Shown here: positions 1 to 7,340 of the stretch, piece after piece
Position numbering within the stretch: position 1 is the first letter of the stretch
Layout of the letters: the number at the start of each line of letters is the position of its first letter
Assembly (NCBI GenBank): GCA_036645955.1
Contig: JAVXND010000002.1
Coordinates: 62,001-126,000 of the forward strand
Length of the DNA: 64,000 bases
From: Limiplasma sp036645955
GTDB taxonomy: Bacteria > Bacillota > Clostridia > Christensenellales > Aristaeellaceae
Direction: 5' to 3'
Program-made: the position numbers and the translations under genes
The notes under the pieces: model-generated
Told to the model about the DNA's origin: nothing
Database searches by the model: none
The model's input: the letters and a program-made list of their open reading frames with translations, nothing else

Positions 1-534
1 TGCGTGGATGCATTAAGCATCATAACCGCAGATATCCGCTTAGCAGGCGCTGAACTTGAGCTTGTGGAGTTGGAAGAGCGCGAGTTTCGTCTAAAGCATG
101 TGCTGAAAGCCATTGAAAGCAAATTTGACTACCTTTTTATTGATTGTCCTCCTTCGCTGGGCTTGCTTACACTCAACGCGCTTACAGCCGCCCAACGCGT
201 TTTTATCCCCATACAGTGTGAGTATTATGCGCTTGAAGGCGTTACAAGCCTCATGAACACCATTAACCGCGTCAAGCACACCTTTAATCCCGGGCTAGAC
301 ATTGAAGGCGTTTTGCTCACCATGCTGGATGGGCGAACCAACTTGAGCCTGCAAGTGGTGGATTCTGTGAAAAAGCACTTTAAGAACAAGGTTTTTGCTA
401 CTGCCATTCCCAGAAATGTTCGCTTGGGTGAAGCACCCAGCCATGGGGTGCCTATTCACCTGTATGACCCAAAGAGCCTTGGTGCGGAAAGCTACCGTCA
501 ATTGGCGCAAGAGTTTATGAAACGCAACAAATAA
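1..534 (+). CDS. parA: ParA/Soj chromosome-partitioning ATPase (5' end outside window)
   Basis: This is the C-terminal part, about 177 residues, of a ParA/Soj ATPase; the reading frame is open to the first base, so the P-loop half lies upstream. Visible motifs are the Walker B segment FIDCPPSLGLLTLNAL near residue 46 and the ParA-type stretch RNVRLGEAPSHGVPI near the C-terminus. ParA proteins bind DNA nonspecifically as ATP dimers and are released by ParB, driving origin segregation. The next gene, 32 bp downstream, encodes ParB, which confirms the call. In Firmicutes the pair usually lies close to the replication origin, so the window is probably origin-proximal (inference). Confidence 0.95.
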   Translation, partial: CVDALSIITADIRLAGAELELVELEEREFRLKHVLKAIESKFDYLFIDCPPSLGLLTLNALTAAQRVFIPIQCEYYALEGVTSLMNTINRVKHTFNPGLDIEGVLLTMLDGRTNLSLQVVDSVKKHFKNKVFATAIPRNVRLGEAPSHGVPIHLYDPKSLGAESYRQLAQEFMKRNK

Positions 535-566
535 GGCAGTCAGTAAAAATGAAGGAGCTATGAAAG

Positions 567-1418
567 ATGAAGCGCGGCGGATTGGGTAGGGGCTTGGATG
601 TGCTACTGCCTCAAAGTGACGAACTTTTGGAAACAGTGGTGCGCGATATTGCAATTGACGATATCGATCCCAACACTGCTCAACCCAGACGAGAATTTGA
701 TAAAGAAGCGTTGGAACAGCTGGCGCAGAGCATTCGTGAAGCGGGCGTGCTATCCCCTATTTTGGTGGTGGAAAATGGCATGCGTTACCGCATTGTTGCA
801 GGTGAACGGCGTTATCGTGCTTGCCGCTTGGCGGGGATTGAAAATGTTCCCTGCATTGTGCGCAACCTAACAAACGAGCAGCAAATGGAAGCGGCGCTGA
901 TTGAAAACCTTCAGCGTGAAGATTTAAACGCCATTGAGGAAGCCAACGCCATTCGCAGTTTGATGCAGGAATGCGGCTATACCCAAGAGCAAGCGGCTCA
1001 GAAGCTGGGCAAGAGCCGCTCTGCCATTGCCAATATGCTTCGCTTGCTGAACTTGCCTAAGTCCATTATTGATTTGGTTTCGGCGGGAGATTTGTCTGCT
1101 GGTCATGCGCGTGTGCTTGCAGGGTTGGAAAGCGAGGAGCGCCAAAAAGAATTGGCGCATCAATGCGTATTACATGACTACAGTGTGCGCAAACTGGAAG
1201 AGTTAGCCAAGCAAAGCGCAGTGCCTGAACCTAAAAAAGCACCTGCGCCCACACCTATAGCGCCTGAGCTTGGAGCACTTCAAAACGCTATGAGAGAAGC
1301 GCTTGGCCTAAAGACCCTATTGGTTGGGACTGAAAAGAAGGGCAAGATTACGCTAAGCTATCATAGCGCGGCGGAATTGGAACACCTCTACGAGGTTATC
1401 GGGCGCTTGCTAGTTTAA
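567..1418 (+). CDS. parB: ParB/Spo0J chromosome-partitioning protein
   Basis: A 283-residue ParB of normal length. The N-terminus carries the ParA-contacting motif GLGRGLDVLL (residues 5-14). The CTP-binding signature GERRYRA is at 79-85, followed by ENLQREDL near 113-120 and a helix-turn-helix (YTQEQAAQKLGKSRSAI) around 139-155. The C-terminal dimerisation domain follows an Ala/Pro linker near residue 220. ParB loads on parS and slides as a CTP clamp, recruiting SMC and stimulating ParA. The ATG at 567 has AAGGAG 9 nt upstream. No canonical parS was noticed by eye in the window. Confidence 0.97.
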   Translation: MKRGGLGRGLDVLLPQSDELLETVVRDIAIDDIDPNTAQPRREFDKEALEQLAQSIREAGVLSPILVVENGMRYRIVAGERRYRACRLAGIENVPCIVRNLTNEQQMEAALIENLQREDLNAIEEANAIRSLMQECGYTQEQAAQKLGKSRSAIANMLRLLNLPKSIIDLVSAGDLSAGHARVLAGLESEERQKELAHQCVLHDYSVRKLEELAKQSAVPEPKKAPAPTPIAPELGALQNAMREALGLKTLLVGTEKKGKITLSYHSAAELEHLYEVIGRLLV

Positions 1419-1456
1419 CTGCAAACCAAGCAAACACACAGAAAAGGGGGTATTGT

Positions 1457-2647
1457 ATGCGTATCAACTCCAATAAAAAGGTTCATCGTATGAAGCGAGA
1501 TCCGTACAAGACACTACTTCGTGTATCGGGTATTTTGGCGATTATCGTGGTGGTAGGAATCGGTGTTTTTTACCTGTGCTCCTTAGCGGTTACAAACGAT
1601 TATGTCACTCGCCGCAACCAAATAGAAAAGCAAAATGCAGAGGCTGAGGTGGCGTTCAACACCAAAATGAATGAACTCCGCAACAACCAAAACGCGGCTG
1701 TGAACCCTGAAACGGGCGAGGTTACAGTGGCGGATTTGCCTGTTTGGGAAAAAACACTGGGCGGAAATACCTGGCGTATTGAGGATGAAGGGGTAGCAGG
1801 CCTTGAAAACACTGGCACCATCACGCTTGAACGCTCTTCTCTTATTACGGGCGGCTTGCTGTTGGTCAATGCATGGCATGCACTGCCTTTCGATTTTTCC
1901 GATGCGGAGGTGGTGAGCGTAGGCTCTGCGAGCAGCTATAAAATTCAGGTGCAGGACAGCAGTATCAAGCTTTTCCCCAATGCGTTCAAAGCCCTTTCGG
2001 AGTGCATAGACGCAGCGGAAGCCGCTGGCATTAAAAACACTTACATTCTGCGCGAAGCCTACCGCACCAACGAAGTGCAGTCAGAGTATTTTAACAACCG
2101 CATGGAAAAAGAGAGCAAAAAATACAGCGGCGATATTTTAATTGAACAGACCAAAAAGTTTGTCAATTATCCGGGAACCAGCGAGTACCAATCAGGCATG
2201 GCGTTCCGTTTGGATTTGTATACCAAAGAAAAGGTAGACTTGCCTAAATACTCCATATCTGAACAAGGAAAATGGTTTACTGAAAACTGCTGGAAATATG
2301 GCATCATTTTCCGCTTCCCAACCGAAAATTTTCCCAGTCCCGCATGGGAGGATAAGAGCTATAAAACGGGGATTACCACCGCAATGAATCTATACCGCTA
2401 TGTGGGCAAAGCGCATGCCGCCGCCATGAGCGTGCTGGATTATTGCCTGGAGGAATATGTTGAATTTCTGATTGACCATCCGCATATTTGCATCTATGAG
2501 GATGATGCGCTGAAATATGAAATTGTGCGCATTCGCATGACTGAGGACACCGCCAGCTTTTCACTGCCTGTGCCCAATCCAGCCAATGATTATCAGGCGA
2601 GCATGGACAACATGGGCGGCATCGTGATGGCGTATTCTTACAACTAA
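1457..2647 (+). CDS. VanY/M15-like D-Ala-D-Ala carboxypeptidase homologue, probably inactive
   Basis: A 396-residue protein with one N-terminal membrane segment (about residues 20-45) and a short coiled stretch, then an extracytoplasmic domain of the M15B VanY type. Family landmarks are recognisable: the substrate loop appears as TSEYQSGMAFRLDLY near residue 240, WFTENCWKYGIIFRFP follows, and the C-terminal segment is YRYVGKAHAAAM near 315. In active enzymes the first reads SxHxxGxAxD and the last EPWHxRYVG. Here the first His is Tyr and the EPWH element is TAMN, so the expected zinc ligands are gone. It is better read as a cell-wall-binding or structural pseudoenzyme. A strong bidirectional terminator follows. 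Confidence 0.75.
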   Translation: MRINSNKKVHRMKRDPYKTLLRVSGILAIIVVVGIGVFYLCSLAVTNDYVTRRNQIEKQNAEAEVAFNTKMNELRNNQNAAVNPETGEVTVADLPVWEKTLGGNTWRIEDEGVAGLENTGTITLERSSLITGGLLLVNAWHALPFDFSDAEVVSVGSASSYKIQVQDSSIKLFPNAFKALSECIDAAEAAGIKNTYILREAYRTNEVQSEYFNNRMEKESKKYSGDILIEQTKKFVNYPGTSEYQSGMAFRLDLYTKEKVDLPKYSISEQGKWFTENCWKYGIIFRFPTENFPSPAWEDKSYKTGITTAMNLYRYVGKAHAAAMSVLDYCLEEYVEFLIDHPHICIYEDDALKYEIVRIRMTEDTASFSLPVPNPANDYQASMDNMGGIVMAYSYN

Positions 2648-2656
2648 ACAACGCAG

Positions 2657-2709
2657 CCCATCAAAACGAGGCACGCTTCCTTATGGAAAGCGTGCCTCGT
2701 TTTGATGGG
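2657..2709. terminator. Bidirectional intrinsic terminator
   Basis: A near-perfect inverted repeat: the left arm starts CCCATCAAAACGAGGC and the right arm ends GCCTCGTTTTGATGGG, about 24 bp of stem with one bulged base and a small loop. It sits between the convergent VanY-like gene and the ebsC-like gene, and the arms give T-rich stretches on both strands. Confidence 0.8.
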
Positions 2710-2723
2710 AGCGGCAATGAGGA

Positions 2724-3194
2724 CTATACCGTTAAATCCGCAAGGGTAAAAGGAACAACTTGCACTAGATGCGTTAGGCTCATTTCTACCTGACAACCCA
2801 ATTTGCCTGCGCTGAAAACGATGGTATCAAACAGCTCGGCCGTTTCATCAATCACGGTTGGAAAGGCTTTTTTCATACCGATGGGGGAACAGCCGCCGTG
2901 AATATAGCCAGTGAGAGGGAGCAGCTCCTTGCTCTTGAGCATTTCAATGCTTTTTTCGTGCACAGCGGCGGCGGCTTTTTTAAGAGACAGCTCTTGTGCA
3001 ACAGGAATGACAAATACGTAGACATGCTTTGATGCGCCCAGGGTGACCAAGGTTTTAAACACATGGGCAGGGTCGTGTTGTATAAGCGCGGCTACCTCGG
3101 TGCCGCTAAGCGCTGTGGGGGATGGATAGTGGTAGGCGTGATAGGGTAGCTTTTTAAGCTCCAAAACACGCATTACGTTGGTTTTATCATCCAA
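2724..3194 (-). CDS. YbaK/EbsC-type Cys-tRNA(Pro) deacylase
   Basis: A 156-residue YbaK/EbsC-family protein. These trans-editing factors hydrolyse Cys-tRNA(Pro) mischarged by prolyl-tRNA synthetase. Family features are the opening NVMRVLELKKLPYHAYHYP, the VFKTLVTLG strand, a conserved Lys-rich segment (ELSLKKAAAAV) and the GYIHGGCSPIG loop. The frame is open further upstream, but that would overlap the neighbouring gene. A TTG at 3194 with AAGAAGG 7 nt before it gives the usual family length and is preferred. It is the distal gene of a minus-strand pair. Confidence 0.88.
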   Translation of the reverse strand: MDDKTNVMRVLELKKLPYHAYHYPSPTALSGTEVAALIQHDPAHVFKTLVTLGASKHVYVFVIPVAQELSLKKAAAAVHEKSIEMLKSKELLPLTGYIHGGCSPIGMKKAFPTVIDETAELFDTIVFSAGKLGCQVEMSLTHLVQVVPFTLADLTV

Positions 3195-3222
3195 GCAAAG
3201 GCCTTCTTTATGAAATGAATGG

Positions 3223-5010
3223 TTAGTTTTGGGCGGGCTCGTCGGTTGCCGCAGGTGCATCAGACGGTATGGCTTTTGTGGGCGCACCGCACTTTAAGCA
3301 TGGCTTGAGGTGGTGCTCCTTGTTAAATTCGGCAAGCTCATCGTAGGTGAAGCTACCTGTAAGCGGCAAAAACTCTTTTTTAATGCTGGAGCATTCGGGA
3401 TCAACATGGTAGAAGGTACCGCCGTCCGCGTTGTAGTAGAGAATGGTGCTTCCAGGCGGTACTGGGGTTACGGTGGTACGAGGCGCGGGGGTCATTAACC
3501 CGCCTGCATTGACGTTGTTTACAACGTTTTCATCATTTTGAGGAAGCTCGTCGTTTGTGGCAAGTGAATTGGGATCTACATACCAATCCCCGCCTTCTTT
3601 CACCATCAGTACCATGAAACGGTAAACGGTAGGATCTTTGCCGTTGTTTTTATTGATGGTTGCACTCATGGTAACGGTACGGCTGCTATCATCGTCGGTG
3701 CCTGAAATGTCCTCTATGGTAAAGTCCTCAGGGGTACGGTTTGCCAGTACAATAAAGAGCTGGGAGGATGGCGAATCTTGTGCGCTTGCCCAACTTGGCT
3801 GAACATAGCTGACCATTTCAGGGGTGTTGTTTCCCTGCCACAGCGTCATAAACTCGGTTAAACGCTGTTCTGCGGCAGAAGGGCCGAGGTTCATGGGGCC
3901 TGGCGTGGGTTCTGCCGGTGCTTGGGTTTCGGGAACCATGCCGCCTAGCTCCGATTGGGGGTTTTGCGTAGCCTGCGCATAAGCGGGCTGATCGTTTCTA
4001 CCGCCCAAATGCTTTGCATCCTGAGCGCCCTGAAGCATCATGGCGATGGTGACAATGCAAAGCGCTACGTAAACACCGCTCACAATCAAACGCGTGATCG
4101 GCGTAAACATTTGGCGAACCCACATGCCGCCTAGGCCGCATACGGTAAGCACCATAAAAGCATATCTAAGAAAATCCAAGCTATTGGGCACAAACAGGCA
4201 GGGTATGAACAGCAAGGGAAGCAATCCAAATAGAAAAACAGTCCAAAGCTTGTTTGCATCCATGGGAGGACGTTCCCTTGGCTGAACGGGGGTGCGAACA
4301 TTATACAGGGGCTGCTGCTGCATTCCGTTCATTTGAGGCATGGGTTGAAAAAGCGGAGCCGATGGTTGAGAAGCTTGCAAACCCATTCCCTGCGGGTTGA
4401 TGGGCATGGCCTGCGGCTGACCCTGCGGGGATTGCATGTTTGGAAAGAAAACAGGCGCATGGTTTGTACCGCCTGAAAATGCGGCGGCTTGCACGTTGGG
4501 GCGTGCTGGCTGTGAATTTTGCTGTATGGGTTGCTGTGCCATGGGAGGTACATAGCCCTGCGAACGCGGAGAAAACCCGTCGCTTGCAGGATTGATAGGC
4601 GGTGCGCTGTTGCCTAAGGGGTTTGACAGGCCGTTTGGCTGCATTTGAAAAGGAGGAGGCATGCCATTTTGAAAGGGCATGGAAACAGGCGGCTGTTGAA
4701 AATTCATGAATTGAGGAGGGGTAAAAGACATGGGGGTGGTTTGCTGCATGGGCGGCATGGCTGTATTGGATGAAAAATACGGCGGAGCGGGATAAGGATT
4801 GGTTGGGATGGAAAACGGCATTGGCTGAAAATTTGTCCCCTGCGCAACGGAAAAAAGCGATTGGGGAGGCAACGAAGAAAAGGGGTCCGGTGCTTGAGAA
4901 AAATCAGGCGATTCCGGAGCTTTTGATTGATTGGCTGGTTTTTTTAAAAATCCACGCTTTTGCATGCCATAAGTGGGAGTGGAGGCATATTTCATGCGGT
5001 TTGCGTTCAT
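3223..5010 (-). CDS. Pro/Gln-rich membrane protein with C-terminal Ada-like Cys motif
   Basis: A 595-residue protein that I do not recognise as a named family. Residues 1-250 are low-complexity, rich in Pro, Gln, Met, Asn and Phe, and look disordered. Two to three hydrophobic segments follow (about 255-335; LWTVFLFGLLPLLFIPCLF is the first). After a second Pro-rich linker comes a folded domain (about 375-485). The C-terminal 70 residues hold the pattern YHVDPEC ... FTYDELAEF ... LKPCLKCGAP, which resembles the zinc-binding pattern of the Ada N-terminal domain. The C-terminal domains are probably extracytoplasmic. A promoter is visible upstream and the ebsC-like gene follows closely. Confidence 0.55.
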   Translation of the reverse strand: MNANRMKYASTPTYGMQKRGFLKKPANQSKAPESPDFSQAPDPFSSLPPQSLFSVAQGTNFQPMPFSIPTNPYPAPPYFSSNTAMPPMQQTTPMSFTPPQFMNFQQPPVSMPFQNGMPPPFQMQPNGLSNPLGNSAPPINPASDGFSPRSQGYVPPMAQQPIQQNSQPARPNVQAAAFSGGTNHAPVFFPNMQSPQGQPQAMPINPQGMGLQASQPSAPLFQPMPQMNGMQQQPLYNVRTPVQPRERPPMDANKLWTVFLFGLLPLLFIPCLFVPNSLDFLRYAFMVLTVCGLGGMWVRQMFTPITRLIVSGVYVALCIVTIAMMLQGAQDAKHLGGRNDQPAYAQATQNPQSELGGMVPETQAPAEPTPGPMNLGPSAAEQRLTEFMTLWQGNNTPEMVSYVQPSWASAQDSPSSQLFIVLANRTPEDFTIEDISGTDDDSSRTVTMSATINKNNGKDPTVYRFMVLMVKEGGDWYVDPNSLATNDELPQNDENVVNNVNAGGLMTPAPRTTVTPVPPGSTILYYNADGGTFYHVDPECSSIKKEFLPLTGSFTYDELAEFNKEHHLKPCLKCGAPTKAIPSDAPAATDEPAQN

Positions 5011-5076
5011 GCTACATCTCCTTGCGTGACCATAAGTGCGGTGCTAAAAGAATGCGCCGTGCGCAAACTCTTTTCT

Positions 5077-5104
5077 ATTATAACACATAATGAGCTTTTG
5101 TAAA
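5077..5104 (-). promoter_or_regulatory. Sigma-A-type promoter for the 3223-5010 gene
   Basis: On the minus strand TTTACA (5099-5104) and TATAAT (5077-5082) are separated by 16 bp. The start codon is about 65 nt downstream. It is back to back with the yloU promoter. Confidence 0.6.
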
Positions 5105-5172
5105 CATTTAAGACCTTTGCCGCAAAAGCCAAAAGAAAGAAAAACAAAAATGGAAAACCTTTGATGAATGAG

Positions 5173-5201
5173 TTGCGCAATTGAGTGCAATCATGTATAA
5201 T
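5173..5201 (+). promoter_or_regulatory. Sigma-A-type promoter for yloU-fakA-recG
   Basis: TTGCGC (5173-5178), a 17-bp spacer and a perfect TATAAT (5196-5201). It lies 80 nt upstream of the yloU ATG and is the only good promoter before the three-gene block. Confidence 0.55.
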
Positions 5202-5280
5202 TACCGTGACCTGTTATACATGCGTATTGCGGGTCAGCATTGTGGGCGGTTTTCCGCCGCGCAAGGAGGCAAAGAACAAC

Positions 5281-5631
5281 ATGGAATGCAAAATCAAGAA
5301 CGACATAGGCACAATCTACATCACAGAAGATGTGATGCTCAAAGTGGTAGGCTATGCCGCACTGGAATGCTACGGCATTGTTGCTATGTCCAGCAAGCGC
5401 GCCAAGGATGGCTTGGTGCAGTGGCTTGGCCGCGAAAACCTATCCAAGGGCGTACAGCTTCGATTGGTGGATGATATGCTGGACGTTGAGCTATTCATCA
5501 TCGTTGAATACGGGATCTCTATTGCAGAGGTTTGCAAGACCATCGTGGAAACGGTGCGCTACAAGCTTGAAAGCATGACGGGTGTCAAGGTTCGTCGCGT
5601 AAACATCTCCGTTGAGGGCGTTCGCGTCTAA
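5281..5631 (+). CDS. yloU: Asp23/Gls24 family protein (YloU-like)
   Basis: A 116-residue Asp23/Gls24-family protein. The sequence runs from GTIYITEDVMLKVVGYAAL through a long amphipathic centre to VKVRRVNISVEGVRV, typical of YloU proteins. The ATG at 5281 follows AAGGAGG with normal spacing; longer upstream readings lack this support. YloU is conserved next to the DAK2-domain kinase gene in Firmicutes, as here (27-bp gap). In Staphylococcus the homologue Asp23 is a membrane-associated envelope-stress protein. The exact role of single YloU-type proteins is not established. Confidence 0.88.
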   Translation: MECKIKNDIGTIYITEDVMLKVVGYAALECYGIVAMSSKRAKDGLVQWLGRENLSKGVQLRLVDDMLDVELFIIVEYGISIAEVCKTIVETVRYKLESMTGVKVRRVNISVEGVRV

Positions 5632-5658
5632 TACTAGCGTGTCGGGAGGAAGAAACCT

Positions 5659-7311
5659 TTGATTCAGACCAAGACAATCGATGGTGTGCTGCTGCGCGAC
5701 ATGGTGGTTACGGGCGCAGCCATGCTTGAAAAGAACCGTGAAGCGGTTGATGCACTGAATGTTTTCCCCGTGCCAGATGGTGATACTGGAACCAATATGA
5801 GCCTAACCATGATGTCGGCTACAAAAGAAGTCACTGCCAAGGAGTTTTTAAGCGCAGGCGAAACGGCTGACGCTGTAGCCAAGGGCGCACTCAAGGGCGC
5901 TCGCGGTAACAGCGGCGTTATTACGTCTCAGCTGTATCGCGGCTTTGCGCGCTCATTGGAGGGCATTGACCGCATTACCCCGCAGCAGTTTGCGGCGGCG
6001 CTGAAAAGCGGTGCTGAAACTGCATACAAAGCAGTCATGAAGCCCAAAGAGGGTACCATCCTTACCGTGGCTCGTGTGATTGCGGAAGAAGCTGTGAAGC
6101 AAGCGGAGCGTGCGCCTGATGATTATGACGCATTTTTTCAAAACATTCTTACCACAGGCGATGCGATCCTTAAAAAAACACAGCAGATGCTGCCCGCGCT
6201 TACGCAAGCAGGGGTAGTGGATGCCGGTGGACGCGGTCTTTTGCTCATTTACATGGGCTATGCGGCTTGCCTTCGCGGAGAAGAGGTTCCCACCGAAAAA
6301 ATGGACTTTTCAGCAGACGGAGAAGTAACCTTTGATGATGATCACGATTCAATTGGTGAAATTGAATTTGCCTATTGCACGGAGTTCTTGATTCAAAATT
6401 TGTTTCCCGATATTCTGGAAGAGGACGTTGATTCCTTCCGCCGCCGCTTGAACCGCATTGGCGATTGCGTGCTGGTGGTGGGCGACCTGAGCCTTGTCAA
6501 GGTTCACGTACACACAAACGAGCCAAGCAAGGCATTGGAATATGGTTTAAGCTTGGGCGAGCTGGTGAATTTGAAGATTGAAAACATGGTGCAGCAGCGC
6601 CGCGACCATCAATCCGAAGCGGCTGAAAAAGCCGCCGCCATTACTCCCGAAAAGGAATTTGGGATGGTGGCTGTTTCACTAGGCGAGGGCTTTAACCACA
6701 TCTTTGCAGACCTGACAGTTGATCAGGTTGTGGAAGGTGGACAAACCATGAACCCCAGCATTGAGGACTTGTTTGAGGCCATTCAAAAAACCCATGCAAA
6801 AACGGTTTTTGTATTGCCAAACAACGGCAATGTGATTTTGGCCGCACAGCAAGCGGCTGAAATTTGTGAGGACAAAAAGGTCTTTGTCATTCCCACCAAA
6901 AATGTTGCCATGGGAATTGCGGCGGCTGTAGCCTTTCAACCCGATCAGAGCGCGCAGGACATTGCCGCGCATATGGACGAAGCGGCGCAACGCGTGCGCA
7001 CTGGCTCCGTAACCTATGCGGTTCGCGATACAGACATGGATTCTCTGCATATCAAAGAGGGCGATATCATCGGCCTTTACAATGGCAAAATCCAAACCGT
7101 TGGCAGCAGCATTCACGATGTAACGCGCGACCTCATGAAAGACATTGTCACAAGCGACGACGAACTCATTACCGTGTATTATGGCAAGGATATTCACGAG
7201 GCAGACGCCCAAGCGTTAACAGATGAGCTGACAGGCATGTATGGCGACTGTGATGTTGAAATGCAAATGGGCGGCCAACCGCTATACTATTACTTGGTGT
7301 CTGTGGAATAA
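5659..7311 (+). CDS. fakA: DAK2-domain fatty acid kinase catalytic protein FakA/YloV
   Basis: A 550-residue YloV/FakA protein. The N-terminal DAK2 (Dak phosphatase) domain shows the ATP/Mg motif VPDGDTGTNMSLTM (about residues 37-50) and the loop ALKGARGNSGVITSQL (about 77-92). A linker and a C-terminal DegV-like domain follow (PNNGNVILAAQQA near 380). FakA phosphorylates fatty acids delivered by a FakB (DegV) partner, giving acyl phosphate for phospholipid synthesis. No separate DegV gene is in this window. The start is TTG at 5659 with GGGAGGA upstream; no alternative start fits the conserved N-terminus better. Confidence 0.92.
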   Translation: MIQTKTIDGVLLRDMVVTGAAMLEKNREAVDALNVFPVPDGDTGTNMSLTMMSATKEVTAKEFLSAGETADAVAKGALKGARGNSGVITSQLYRGFARSLEGIDRITPQQFAAALKSGAETAYKAVMKPKEGTILTVARVIAEEAVKQAERAPDDYDAFFQNILTTGDAILKKTQQMLPALTQAGVVDAGGRGLLLIYMGYAACLRGEEVPTEKMDFSADGEVTFDDDHDSIGEIEFAYCTEFLIQNLFPDILEEDVDSFRRRLNRIGDCVLVVGDLSLVKVHVHTNEPSKALEYGLSLGELVNLKIENMVQQRRDHQSEAAEKAAAITPEKEFGMVAVSLGEGFNHIFADLTVDQVVEGGQTMNPSIEDLFEAIQKTHAKTVFVLPNNGNVILAAQQAAEICEDKKVFVIPTKNVAMGIAAAVAFQPDQSAQDIAAHMDEAAQRVRTGSVTYAVRDTDMDSLHIKEGDIIGLYNGKIQTVGSSIHDVTRDLMKDIVTSDDELITVYYGKDIHEADAQALTDELTGMYGDCDVEMQMGGQPLYYYLVSVE

Positions 7312-7340
7312 ACTTGTGCTTCCAAGAGGATGACTAGAAA

